Below are positions 1-7,160 of a stretch of DNA of 39,899 bases, piece by piece. The stretch is taken from positions 1 to 39,899 of the forward strand of contig CATLHC010000022.1 of the NCBI GenBank assembly GCA_949948775.1, given 5' to 3'. Both the position numbers and the translations under genes were made by a program. The DNA is from an uncultured Oscillospiraceae bacterium (GTDB lineage: Bacteria; Bacillota; Clostridia; Oscillospirales; Oscillospiraceae). The notes under the pieces are model-generated. The model ran no database searches and was not told where the DNA came from. It saw nothing but the letters and a program-made list of their open reading frames with translations. Each line of letters starts with the position of its first letter. Within the stretch, counting starts at the first letter, position 1.

Positions 1-2
1 CC

Positions 3-620
3 GCCGAAATTCTGGGCGAGATCAGCGACTACTACATCGAATTTCCCTTCTGGGACACCATGCTCCACACCATGAACGGCTTTTTGTGCGCCGCCATCGG
101 CTTCGCCCTGGTGGATATCCTCAACCGGGAGGAAAAAATTTCCCTCCATCTGTCCCCCTTTTTCATGGCAGTTACCGCCTTCTGCTTCTCCATGACCATC
201 GGCGTGCTGTGGGAGTTCTTCGAGTTCTCCATGGACCAGTTTATGCTCTTTGATATGCAGAAGGACACCGTCATCAATACCATCTCCACCGTCAACCTAG
301 ATCCCAGGCACGGCACCAAGGCCATCATTGTCAGCGGCATCCAGGACGTGATCCTGGTGCTGGAGGACGGAACCCAGATGCCTCTGGGCCTGGGCGGTTA
401 CCTGGATGTGGGCATCATCGACACCATGAAGGACCTGTTCGTTAACTTCATCGGCGCGGCGGTGTTTTCCACCATCGGCTATTTCTACGTAAAAGGCCGT
501 GGCAAAGGGAACTTCGTCACCCGATTCATCCCCCGTTTACAGCGCAAGCCCTCCGCGCAGGCGGAAAAAAGCCAGGACGCCCAGAAACAGGAGACGGCCG
601 CGGAGGAAAAGCCCGAATAA
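3..620 (+). CDS. YjdF-like (DUF2238-type) integral membrane protein, 5' end cut by window
   Basis: The open frame runs in from the left edge and stops at TAA 618-620, so the N-terminus is missing. The visible 205 residues contain hydrophobic segments around FLCAAIGFALVDIL, FMAVTAFCFSMTIGVLW and FVNFIGAAVFSTIGYFY, so this is a multi-span membrane protein. The spacing of WEFFEFSMDQ, an intervening loop and DTMKDLFVNFIGA resembles the YjdF/DUF2238 family, whose function is not established. The loop between the last two membrane segments is unusually long and polar (about 60 residues). The C-terminus is a charged Gln/Glu/Lys/Ala-rich tail, probably cytoplasmic. Family assignment is by eye and moderate; membrane location is firm. 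Confidence 0.6.
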   Translation, partial: AEILGEISDYYIEFPFWDTMLHTMNGFLCAAIGFALVDILNREEKISLHLSPFFMAVTAFCFSMTIGVLWEFFEFSMDQFMLFDMQKDTVINTISTVNLDPRHGTKAIIVSGIQDVILVLEDGTQMPLGLGGYLDVGIIDTMKDLFVNFIGAAVFSTIGYFYVKGRGKGNFVTRFIPRLQRKPSAQAEKSQDAQKQETAAEEKPE

Positions 621-646
621 CTGTCTCGGCTCCGGGGCATACTTCC

Positions 647-675
647 CCTTGTATTCCAGACATCAGGATACAAGG
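647..675 (+). promoter_or_regulatory. Hairpin overlapping the DUF1540 ribosome binding site
   Basis: CCTTGTAT (647-654) is exactly complementary to ATACAAGG (668-675), with a 13-base loop. The right arm includes the first bases of the AAGGAGG Shine-Dalgarno (about 673-678) of the following gene. Folding would partly hide the ribosome binding site, suggesting translational control. Pairing is seen directly; the role is inference. Confidence 0.35.
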
Positions 676-686
676 AGGAAACGACC

Positions 687-872
687 ATGATGAACCAGAC
701 CAATCCCAGCATCAAGTGCACCGTGAACAGCTGCGCCTACCACAAGGACCAGCGCTGCACCCTGAACGAGATCCAGGTCGGCCACTGCCAGAACAGCGTG
801 TGCGACTGCAAAGAGACCGAGTGCGCGTCCTTCAAGCTGGGCGACCATGGCACCAGCTGCGGCTGCCATTAA
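687..872 (+). CDS. Small Cys-rich DUF1540 protein
   Basis: A 61-residue protein beginning MMNQTNPSIKC. Nine of 61 residues are cysteine (C11, C16, C24, C34, C39, C41, C46, C58, C60). The pattern C-x4-C-AY-x5-C-x4-I-x-V, ending in T-x-C-x-SF, is that of DUF1540, a small domain common in spore-forming Firmicutes; metal binding is likely but function is unknown. Many family members carry two copies of the domain; this has one plus a Cys-rich tail. A strong AAGGAGG lies about 8 bases before ATG 687; ATG 690 is an alternative. It is followed by its own terminator and seems monocistronic or co-transcribed with the membrane protein upstream. Confidence 0.75.
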   Translation: MMNQTNPSIKCTVNSCAYHKDQRCTLNEIQVGHCQNSVCDCKETECASFKLGDHGTSCGCH

Positions 873-884
873 CAACCCGCACAG

Positions 885-914
885 AAACGGGAAGGGCCTC
901 TGCCCTTCCCGTTT
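885..914 (+). terminator. Rho-independent terminator after DUF1540 gene
   Basis: AAACGGGAAGGGC (885-897) pairs perfectly with GCCCTTCCCGTTT (902-914) around a CTCT loop, a 13-bp stem starting 12 bases after the stop codon. The U tail is short (only the TTT at the end of the arm), so efficiency may be moderate. Being symmetrical, it could act in both directions. Confidence 0.8.
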
Positions 915-998
915 CTTGATTATTCCGCCAAAAATCGGCCAAAAGCCTCCTTAACTTTGTCTGAGTAGCGAAATTTTCAAGGCAAATCGCATTTTACA

Positions 999-1027
999 TT
1001 GACAAACCTCCCATAAAAGGATATGAT
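999..1027 (+). promoter_or_regulatory. Sigma-A-type promoter of ilvB
   Basis: TTGACA (999-1004) is a perfect -35, followed after exactly 17 bases by TATGAT (1022-1027), five of six matches to the -10 consensus. It lies about 100 bases before the ilvB start, leaving an untranslated leader of roughly 95 bases. Confidence 0.8.
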
Positions 1028-1062
1028 AACTTCAATACGCTAAATTATGCGTTTGGAAAGAA

Positions 1063-1108
1063 CCGCGGAGCATGGCTCGTCCTGTGTCGGACGCGGCTGT
1101 GTTTTTTT
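1063..1108 (+). promoter_or_regulatory. Structured ilvB leader with terminator-like hairpin (possible attenuator)
   Basis: Within the ilvB leader, CCGC (1063-1066) can pair with GCGG (1093-1096), enclosing two small hairpins: GAGC/GCTC (1068-1078) and GTCC/GGAC (1079-1092). The structure is followed after a few bases by seven T residues (1102-1108), just before the AAGGAGG of ilvB. This is the layout of a transcription attenuator. No T-box core motif and no leader peptide rich in Leu, Ile or Val is visible, so the sensing mechanism is unknown; the outer stem is weak. Confidence 0.4.
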
Positions 1109-1128
1109 GCATTGAAGGAGGTTTCCCT

Positions 1129-2838
1129 ATGTTGATGAGAGGGTCCCAAATTGTCATGGAATGCCTGCTGGAGCAGGGCGTGGACACGGTGTTCGGCTAT
1201 CCCGGCGGCACCATTCTGAACATCTACGACGAGTTCGAGCTCCACGGCTACAGCGAGAAGATTCACCACTATCTCACCGCCCACGAGCAGGGCGCGTCCC
1301 ACGCCGCCGACGGCTACGCTCGGTCCACCGGAAAGGTGGGCGTGTGCTTCGCCACCTCCGGCCCCGGCGCCACCAACCTGGTCACCGGCATCGCCACCGC
1401 CTACTATGACTCCTCCCCCGTGGTGTTCATCACCTGCAACGTCAGTGAGAACCTCATCGGCAAGGACTCCTTCCAGGAGGTGGACATCACCGGCATCACC
1501 ATGCCCATCACCAAGTGCAATTTCCTGGTGAAAGACGTCAACGAGCTGGCCGACGTGATCCGGGAAGCCTTTGCCATCGCCCGCTCCGGCCGCCCCGGCC
1601 CGGTGCTGGTGGACATCGCCAAAAACGTCACCGCCATTGAGGGGGAGTACGAGTACCTTCCCGTGTCCGAGCACCCCAACCACGGGCGGCTGGCCACTCT
1701 GCTGAGCCGCTCTAACCGGGACCTCAAAAATCCCGAACCCAACCGGGGAGACATCGATAAGCTGCTGGAGCTCATCGCCCAATCCCAGCGGCCTATGGTG
1801 CTGGTGGGCGGCGGTGTGATCCGTTCCAAGGGCGCGGTGCCTGAGTTCCGCAAGTTCATCGAAACGCTGGACGCCCCCGTGGGCTCCACTATCATGGGCG
1901 GCGGGGCCTGCCCGGGCAACCACCCGCTGTTCACGGGAATGGTAGGCATGCACGGCTCCCACGCCTCCAACATGGCCACCGCTGAGTGCGACCTGCTCAT
2001 CGCCATCGGCTGCCGCTTCTCCGACCGGGTGGCCACCGATCCCCCCTCCTTCGCCAAGAACGCCAAAATTGTCCACATCGACATCGACCGGGCGGAGATC
2101 GACAAAAACGTCAAGACCTACCACCACATCATCGGCGACGCGAGGCGGGTGCTGGAGCTGCTCAACGAAAAGCTGCCCCAGCACGACTACACCGCCTGGA
2201 AGGCCCAGGTCTTCGCCCGGAAGGAGCTGCCGCTGAAAAAGGACAATATCCTCCACGCCCACGAGATTTTGGAAACCATCTCCGACCTGACGGACGGCGA
2301 CGCCATCATCGCCACCGACGTGGGCCAGCACCAGATGTGGTCCTGCCAGTATTACCACTTCTCCCGGCCCGGCCAGCTGCTCACCAGCGGCGGCTTCGGC
2401 ACCATGGGCTTCGGCCTGGGGGCCGCCATGGGGGCCAAGGTGGGCAATCCGGACAAGGTGGTGGTCCACTGCACCGGAGACGGCTGCTTCCGTATGAACT
2501 GCCACGAGCTGGCCACGGTGGAACACTACCACATCCCCGTCATCACCGTCATCTTTGACAACCGCACCCTGGGTATGGTCCGCCAGTGGCAGAACCTGAT
2601 CTACGGCAAGCGGTTCTCTCAGACCACCCTGGACCGGGGGCCGGATTTTGTCAAGCTGGCGGAGGCCTACGGCCTCAAGGGCTTCCGGGCCAAGAATCAG
2701 GCGGAGTTCGAGGAGGCTTTCAAGCAGGCCCTGGCCGCCGGCTGTGGCTGCGTCATCGACTGCGCCATCGATATCGACGCCATGGTCCACCCCATGGTCA
2801 GCGGGGGCACCCCGGTCACCGATTTCTTACTTCATTGA
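1129..2838 (+). CDS. ilvB: Acetolactate synthase, large catalytic subunit
   Basis: ThDP-, FAD- and Mg-dependent enzyme condensing two pyruvates, or pyruvate with 2-oxobutyrate, in the first common step of valine, leucine and isoleucine synthesis. The 569-residue length is normal. Seen in order: VFGYPGG (about 21-27), the catalytic Glu in AHEQG (E53), SGPGATN, the central FAD-binding domain, and the C-terminal ThDP/Mg motif GDGCFRMNCHELAT followed by FDNRTLGM. An in-frame ATG at 1072 would add 19 residues but lies within the leader and has no ribosome binding site; ATG 1129 has AAGGAGG at 1115-1121. ilvN follows after 15 bases, so the two subunits are co-expressed. Confidence 0.95.
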   Translation: MLMRGSQIVMECLLEQGVDTVFGYPGGTILNIYDEFELHGYSEKIHHYLTAHEQGASHAADGYARSTGKVGVCFATSGPGATNLVTGIATAYYDSSPVVFITCNVSENLIGKDSFQEVDITGITMPITKCNFLVKDVNELADVIREAFAIARSGRPGPVLVDIAKNVTAIEGEYEYLPVSEHPNHGRLATLLSRSNRDLKNPEPNRGDIDKLLELIAQSQRPMVLVGGGVIRSKGAVPEFRKFIETLDAPVGSTIMGGGACPGNHPLFTGMVGMHGSHASNMATAECDLLIAIGCRFSDRVATDPPSFAKNAKIVHIDIDRAEIDKNVKTYHHIIGDARRVLELLNEKLPQHDYTAWKAQVFARKELPLKKDNILHAHEILETISDLTDGDAIIATDVGQHQMWSCQYYHFSRPGQLLTSGGFGTMGFGLGAAMGAKVGNPDKVVVHCTGDGCFRMNCHELATVEHYHIPVITVIFDNRTLGMVRQWQNLIYGKRFSQTTLDRGPDFVKLAEAYGLKGFRAKNQAEFEEAFKQALAAGCGCVIDCAIDIDAMVHPMVSGGTPVTDFLLH

Positions 2839-2853
2839 GGAGGGAGAAACGCC

Positions 2854-3414
2854 ATGAATACCATCATCAAACGCCACACCCTGTCCGTGCTGGTGGAGAA
2901 CTCCGCCGGTGTGCTCAGCCAGGTGTCCCGGCTGTTCTCCCGCAAGGGCTACAACATTGAGTCTCTGGCCGTGGGCACCACCGACGACCCCGAGGTGTCC
3001 CGCATCACCATTGAGGTGCTGTGCGGCGAGGCCCAGATCAGCCAGATCATCAACCAGCTGCGCAAGCAGTTCTCCGTCTACTCTGTCCGGCTGCTGCCGC
3101 CGGAGCAGTCCATCCGCCGGGAGCTGGTGCTCATCAAGGTGAAGGCGGAGAGCCGGGAGGTACGCAACGAGGTCATTCAAATCGCCAACATCTTCCGGGC
3201 TGCCATCATCGACGTGTCCACCCAGAGCCTGACCCTGGCCATCATCGGCCAGGAGTCCAAGGATGACGCGCTGGAAAAGCTGCTGGCGGAGTTCGGCATC
3301 CTAGAGCTGGTGCGCACCGGCATGGTGGCCCTGGAGCGGGGAGAAGCCACCATCCGCAATAACTCCGGCAACAAGGTCCGGGAGGAGTTCGACCTGGGTA
3401 AAAATATCCTGTAA
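2854..3414 (+). CDS. ilvN: Acetolactate synthase, small regulatory subunit
   Basis: Regulatory partner of IlvB that stimulates activity and gives valine feedback. The N-terminal ACT domain is clear (HTLSVLVENSAGVLSQVSRL, then GYNIESLAVGTTDDPEVSRI, residues about 8-55), followed by the usual C-terminal regulatory half. At 186 residues it is some 15-25 longer than compact family members; the extra residues form the C-terminal tail after GMVALERGE. ATG 2854 is preceded by GAGGAGG. It is the last clear gene of the ilvBN unit. Confidence 0.95.
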   Translation: MNTIIKRHTLSVLVENSAGVLSQVSRLFSRKGYNIESLAVGTTDDPEVSRITIEVLCGEAQISQIINQLRKQFSVYSVRLLPPEQSIRRELVLIKVKAESREVRNEVIQIANIFRAAIIDVSTQSLTLAIIGQESKDDALEKLLAEFGILELVRTGMVALERGEATIRNNSGNKVREEFDLGKNIL

Positions 3415-3474
3415 CGCTCCACAGGGACACCTGTGTTTGGAATAGATCATCATCCGTAAGAAAGGGGACGATCA

Positions 3475-3534
3475 ATGATGAAAGACCATGTGAATGTGAT
3501 TCCATCAGCCAAACGGAGGGTGCTGTCCCGTTAG
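3475..3534 (+). CDS. Possible 19-residue peptide upstream of GNAT gene
   Basis: A tiny frame, ATG ATG ... TAG, encodes MMKDHVNVIPSAKRRVLSR. It lies between ilvN and the GNAT gene, with AAGGGGA about 7 bases upstream and its stop 25 bases before the next ATG. A 6-bp hairpin (CACAGG/CCTGTG, 3420-3435) precedes it. It could be a leader peptide or chance; nothing in it resembles a known family and its basic C-terminus is unremarkable. Confidence 0.2.
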   Translation: MMKDHVNVIPSAKRRVLSR

Positions 3535-3559
3535 CCCTCCAACATAAAAGGAGGACCTT

Positions 3560-4012
3560 ATGGATTTAATTACCCTGCAAAAAGTAGATGAATCAAATTT
3601 TATTGCCTGCTTTGCCTTAAAATTGCATGACTGGCAGGAGCAATTCGTATCCCACCCTATTCGGAGTCTGGCGCAGGCCTATGTCTACTATGGGCAGTGT
3701 ACACCCTTTGCCGTTTGCAGCGGCAGCAGGGTGGTAGGCTATGTCATGGTTATTTACGACTATGACGAGGAGACCTATAACATCTGGCATCTGATGATCG
3801 ATAAAGGGCATCAGGGAAGGGGCTATGGCCGAACGGCCATGGAGCTGGCCCTATCGTATATCCGCACGAAGCCCTTTGGAAGCTCAAACCGGGTTCTGCT
3901 GACCGTCAGCCCGGAAAACCACACCGCCTGCAAGCTCTATCGGTCGCTGCGCTTTTCCGAAACCGGCCGGTTCGACGAGGACGAGGTGGAATTAGGCCTG
4001 ACGCTGAAGTAA
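3560..4012 (+). CDS. GNAT-family N-acetyltransferase
   Basis: A 150-residue acetyl-CoA-dependent acetyltransferase. The diagnostic motif A is [15 protein letters not shown] (QGRGYG at 85-90), preceded by the beta4 strand YNIWHLMI and followed by [20 protein letters not shown], the motif B region. The overall pattern resembles the polyamine (BltD/SpeG-like) acetyltransferases, but the substrate cannot be fixed from sequence. ATG 3560 has AAAGGAGG upstream. It interrupts the ilv genes and is visibly more AT-rich than its neighbours, with codons such as TTA, ATT and AAA where flanking genes use GC-ending ones, a sign of later arrival or weak codon selection. No clear own promoter is seen. Confidence 0.85.
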   Translation: MDLITLQKVDESNFIACFALKLHDWQEQFVSHPIRSLAQAYVYYGQCTPFAVCSGSRVVGYVMVIYDYDEETYNIWHLMIDKGHQGRGYGRTAMELALSYIRTKPFGSSNRVLLTVSPENHTACKLYRSLRFSETGRFDEDEVELGLTLK

Positions 4013-4090
4013 TTTTCCCAAAAAGGCATCTGAGAAAAGACCGCTTTTTCCAAGATTGTATCACAGTTATCATTCTTTTCCCCCACGCTG

Positions 4091-4099
4091 TGATATGAT
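4091..4099 (+). promoter_or_regulatory. Extended -10 promoter before ilvC
   Basis: TGA followed directly by TATGAT (4094-4099) forms an extended -10 element about 60 bases before the ilvC start. No good -35 is present at the normal spacing (CATTCT at 4071-4076), which fits a promoter relying on the TG extension. The surrounding 4013-4157 stretch is AT-rich and otherwise without recognisable features. Confidence 0.5.
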
Positions 4100-4157
4100 A
4101 TTTAGAAAGCAAATCCATTGGCTTCCATTCTATATATTTTATGAGGAGTGTTTTACC

Positions 4158-5177
4158 ATGGCAAAGATGTACTATGAGAAGGACTGCGACCTGAGCTACC
4201 TGAAGGGCAAGAAGATCGCCATCATCGGCTACGGCTCCCAGGGCCACGCCCACGCGCTGAACCTGAAGGACTCCGGCTGCGACGTGTGCGTGGGTCTGCG
4301 GGAGGGCTCCAAAAACTGGGCCAACGCCGAGAAGGCCGGTCTGGCGGTCAAAACCGTCCCCGCCGCCGCCCAGTGGGCCGACATCGTGATGATGCTCATC
4401 AACGACGAGGTCCAGGCCGAGGTCTACAAGAAGGACATCGCCCCCTACATGACCGAGGGCAAGGCCCTGGCCTTCGCCCACGGCTTCAACATCCGCTACC
4501 AGCAGATCGTTCCCCCCGCCGGGGTGGACGTGTTCATGGCCGCCCCCAAGGGTCCCGGCCACACCGTGCGCTCCACTTACGTCGCCGGCAAGGGCGTGCC
4601 CTGCCTGGTGGCCGTGGAGCAGGACGCCACCGGACACGCCTATCAGATCGCCCTGGCCTACATCGCGGGCATCGGCGGCGCCCGCGCCGGCGTGATGGAG
4701 ACCACCTTCCACGACGAGACCGAGACCGACCTGTTCGGCGAGCAGACCGTGCTGTGCGGCGGCGTGGTGGATTTGATGCGCTGCGGCTTCGAGGTGCTGG
4801 TGGAGGCCGGGTATGAGCCGGAGAACGCCTACTTCGAGTGCATCCACGAGATGAAGCTCATCATCGACCTCATCAACAAGGGCGGCGTGGCGGCCATGAA
4901 TTTCTCCATCTCCGACACCGCCGAGTTCGGCGAGTACGTCAGCGGCCCCCGGGTCATCCCCCACGAGGAGACCAAGGCCCGTATGCGCGCGGTGCTCTCC
5001 GACATCCAGGACGGCACCTTCGCAGGCAAGTGGATCGCCGAGAACAAGAACGGCCGCACCTTCTTCAACTCCAAGCGGGCCCAGCTCAAGAAGCACCAGA
5101 TGGAGATCGTGGGCGGCGAGCTGCGCAAGAACATGATCTGGGGCGGCGACTCCGATCTGGACACCGCGTCTAACTAA
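4158..5177 (+). CDS. ilvC: Ketol-acid reductoisomerase, class I
   Basis: NADPH- and Mg-dependent isomerisation and reduction of acetolactate or acetohydroxybutyrate, second step of branched-chain amino acid synthesis. The 339 residues match the class I (short) form. Seen: Rossmann motif [13 protein letters not shown] (about 24-36) with the cofactor loop LREGSKNW, the catalytic His in AHGFNI, metal ligands in ETDLFGEQ, and the C-terminal knotted domain with [13 protein letters not shown] and [14 protein letters not shown] longer in-frame ATG at 4056 overlaps the promoter and has no ribosome binding site; ATG 4158 has GAGGAG about 10 bases upstream. It is followed by a strong terminator, so it is probably a single-gene unit. 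Confidence 0.95.
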   Translation: MAKMYYEKDCDLSYLKGKKIAIIGYGSQGHAHALNLKDSGCDVCVGLREGSKNWANAEKAGLAVKTVPAAAQWADIVMMLINDEVQAEVYKKDIAPYMTEGKALAFAHGFNIRYQQIVPPAGVDVFMAAPKGPGHTVRSTYVAGKGVPCLVAVEQDATGHAYQIALAYIAGIGGARAGVMETTFHDETETDLFGEQTVLCGGVVDLMRCGFEVLVEAGYEPENAYFECIHEMKLIIDLINKGGVAAMNFSISDTAEFGEYVSGPRVIPHEETKARMRAVLSDIQDGTFAGKWIAENKNGRTFFNSKRAQLKKHQMEIVGGELRKNMIWGGDSDLDTASN

Positions 5178-5200
5178 CGGATATACCATAGCCAAAAAAC

Positions 5201-5252
5201 GCCGGGAGCGCACGGAAATCGCGTGATTTTCCATTGCGCTCCCGGCCTTTTT
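5201..5252 (+). terminator. Terminator of ilvC
   Basis: GCCGGGAGCGCA (5201-5212) pairs perfectly with TGCGCTCCCGGC (5235-5246). An inner GGAAATC/GATTTTCC arm extends the stem and CTTTTT follows (5247-5252). It begins 24 bases after the ilvC stop. Its right arm also contains the -35 region proposed for ilvD. Confidence 0.9.
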
Positions 5253-5262
5253 ATGATACAAT
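5234..5262 (+). promoter_or_regulatory. Promoter of ilvD built into the ilvC terminator
   Basis: TACAAT (5257-5262) preceded by TGA is an extended -10. Seventeen bases upstream lies TTGCGC (5234-5239), a partial -35 that sits inside the right arm of the ilvC terminator stem. The ilvD start is 35 bases downstream, with a short leader. The overlap would couple the end of one transcript to the start of the next. Confidence 0.6.
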
Positions 5263-5297
5263 GCTTTAACCTATAAAACCGCGAAGGAGACTTACTT

Positions 5298-6959
5298 ATG
5301 CGTTCCGACAATGTGAAAAAGGGCGTCCCCACCGCCCCCAACCGCTCTTTGTTCTACGCCCTGGGCTACACCCGCGAGGAGCTGGAGCGGCCCCTCATCG
5401 GGGTGGTGTGCTCCTATAACGAGATCGTCCCCGGCCACATGAACCTGGACAAGATCGCCGAGGCGGTCAAGGCGGGCGTCCGGGCCGCGGGCGGCACCCC
5501 CATCGAGTTCCCCGCCATCGCCGTGTGCGACGGCATCGCCATGGGCCACGTGGGCATGAAGTACTCCCTGGTCACCCGCGACCTCATCGCCGACTCCACC
5601 GAGGCCATGGCTATGGCCCACCAGTTTGACGGCCTGGTGATGATCCCCAACTGCGACAAGAACGTCCCCGGCCTGCTGATGGCGGCGGCCCGGGTGAATA
5701 TCCCCACCATTTTCTGCTCCGGCGGACCCATGCTGGCGGGCAGGCTCAACGACGGGCGGCGCACCTGCCTATCCCACATGTTCGAAGCCGTGGGCGGCTA
5801 CTACGCGGGCAAGCTGGACGAGGAAGGCGTGGACGAGTACGTCAACAACGCCTGCCCCACCTGCGGCTCCTGCTCCGGAATGTACACTGCCAACTCCATG
5901 AACTGCCTGACAGAAGCCATCGGCATGGGCCTCAAGGGCAACGGCACCATTCCCGCCGTATGGTCCGCCCGGCTGCGGCTGGCCAAGCACGCCGGGATGC
6001 AGATCATGGAACTGGTCAAAAAGGACATCAAGCCCCGTGACATTATGACCGAGGCCGCTTTCCACAACGCCGAGACGGTGGACATGGCCCTGGGCTGCTC
6101 CACCAACACCATGCTCCACCTGCCCGCCATCGCCCACGAGTGCGGCATTGAGCTGGACCTGGACATGTCCAACGAGATCTCCAGCAAAACCCCCAACCTG
6201 TGCCACCTGGCCCCCGCCGGGGACACCTACATGGAGGACCTGGAGGGTGCGGGCGGCGTGTACGCTGTGATGATGGAGCTGACCCGCAAGGGTCTGCTGG
6301 ACACCAGCGTCCTCACCTGCACCGGTAAGACCCTGGGTGAAAATCTGGAGGGCGTGGTCAACCGCAATCACGAATTGATCCGTCCTATTGAGAATCCCTA
6401 TTCTCAGGACGGCGGCATTGCCGTTTTGAAGGGCAACCTGGCCCCCGAGGGCTGTGTGGTGAAGCGCTCCGCCGTGGCCCCCGAGATGATGAAGCACCAG
6501 GGTCCCGCCCGTGTGTTTAACTCTGAGGAGGAGGCCATTGAGGCCATCTACGCCGGGAAGATCGTGGCGGGCGACGTCGTCGTCATCCGCTACGAGGGGC
6601 CCAAGGGCGGCCCCGGCATGCGTGAGATGCTCAATCCCACCTCCGCCATCGCGGGCATGGGGCTGGACAAGGACGTGGCCCTCATCACCGACGGCCGGTT
6701 CTCCGGCGCGACGCGGGGCGCGTCCATCGGCCACGTCTGCCCCGAGGCCGCTCAGGGCGGCGCCATCGCCTTTGTGGAGGAGGGCGACCAGATCGCCATC
6801 GACATCCCCGCCTGCACGATCGAGCTGCTGGTGGACCAGGCCACTCTGGCCGCCCGGAAGGCCGCTTGGGTGTGTCCCGAGCCCAAGATCAAGACCGGCT
6901 ACCTGGCCCGGTACGCCAAGCTGGTCACCTCTGCCGCCCGCGGCGCGGTGCTGGAATAA
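5298..6959 (+). CDS. ilvD: Dihydroxy-acid dehydratase
   Basis: Fe-S enzyme removing water from dihydroxyisovalerate or dihydroxymethylvalerate, third step of branched-chain amino acid synthesis. The 553 residues are typical. Cluster cysteines are seen in NCDKNVPG (about 116) and in the [10 protein letters not shown] region (about 190); the Mg/substrate motif GRFSGATRG is near the C-terminus. ATG 5298 has GAAGGAG upstream. With ilvB, ilvN and ilvC this gives the whole route to the branched-chain 2-oxo acids; leu genes and the aminotransferase are not in the window. A hairpin repeat begins 13 bases after the stop. Confidence 0.95.
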   Translation: MRSDNVKKGVPTAPNRSLFYALGYTREELERPLIGVVCSYNEIVPGHMNLDKIAEAVKAGVRAAGGTPIEFPAIAVCDGIAMGHVGMKYSLVTRDLIADSTEAMAMAHQFDGLVMIPNCDKNVPGLLMAAARVNIPTIFCSGGPMLAGRLNDGRRTCLSHMFEAVGGYYAGKLDEEGVDEYVNNACPTCGSCSGMYTANSMNCLTEAIGMGLKGNGTIPAVWSARLRLAKHAGMQIMELVKKDIKPRDIMTEAAFHNAETVDMALGCSTNTMLHLPAIAHECGIELDLDMSNEISSKTPNLCHLAPAGDTYMEDLEGAGGVYAVMMELTRKGLLDTSVLTCTGKTLGENLEGVVNRNHELIRPIENPYSQDGGIAVLKGNLAPEGCVVKRSAVAPEMMKHQGPARVFNSEEEAIEAIYAGKIVAGDVVVIRYEGPKGGPGMREMLNPTSAIAGMGLDKDVALITDGRFSGATRGASIGHVCPEAAQGGAIAFVEEGDQIAIDIPACTIELLVDQATLAARKAAWVCPEPKIKTGYLARYAKLVTSAARGAVLE

Positions 6960-6972
6960 GCCGCCGGGGTAT

Positions 6973-7022
6973 GTTACTTTTTCTTGAAAGAAAAAGTAAC
7001 CAAAAAGAACTTTTAGTTCGCT
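6973..7022 (+). repeat. Dispersed hairpin repeat, copy 1 (3' of ilvD)
   Basis: GTTACTTTTTC (6973-6983), loop TTGAAA, and GAAAAAGTAAC (6990-7000) form a perfect 11-bp stem, followed by CCAAAAAGAAC and TTTTAGTTCGCT. The same unit, slightly changed, lies at 13453-13501 on the opposite strand just after tyrS. In both cases it follows the stop codon directly and reads in the sense of the gene. No terminal inverted repeats or coding capacity are seen. Confidence 0.7.
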
Positions 7023-7096
7023 TCTTTTGGAGCAGTCATCCAACGTTTTCTCCACGGCAACAAAATTGGTGCTTGCTTGACAAAAAACACAATGAT

Positions 7097-7138
7097 AAAG
7101 CGCTCCCTGAAACCATTTGGGTTCCGGGGAGCGCTTTT
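7097..7138. terminator. Bidirectional terminator between convergent ilvD and queA
   Basis: AAAGCGCTCCC (7097-7107) pairs with GGGAGCGCTTT (7127-7137), with an inner GAAACC/GGTTCC arm; T residues follow on the + strand and A residues precede it. It lies 23 bases from the queA stop and is suited to terminate queA from the right and read-through from ilvD on the left. The stretch 7023-7096 shows nothing else I can name. Confidence 0.8.
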
Positions 7139-7160
7139 ATTCTTATCTATTCCTTTTTAT

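Noticed and set aside
1072..1128. Longer N-terminus for IlvB from ATG 1072
   Set aside because: No ribosome binding site there, lies in the structured leader, and the family begins near MLMRGSQIV with AAGGAGG at the right distance.
1045..2790. 581-residue open frame on the - strand opposite ilvB
   Set aside because: Shadow of ilvB; no motifs and composition typical of antisense frames in high-GC DNA.
7077..7082. TTGACA between ilvD and queA as a promoter
   Set aside because: No matching -10 at 16-18 bases (the region is the terminator stem) and no gene follows on that strand.
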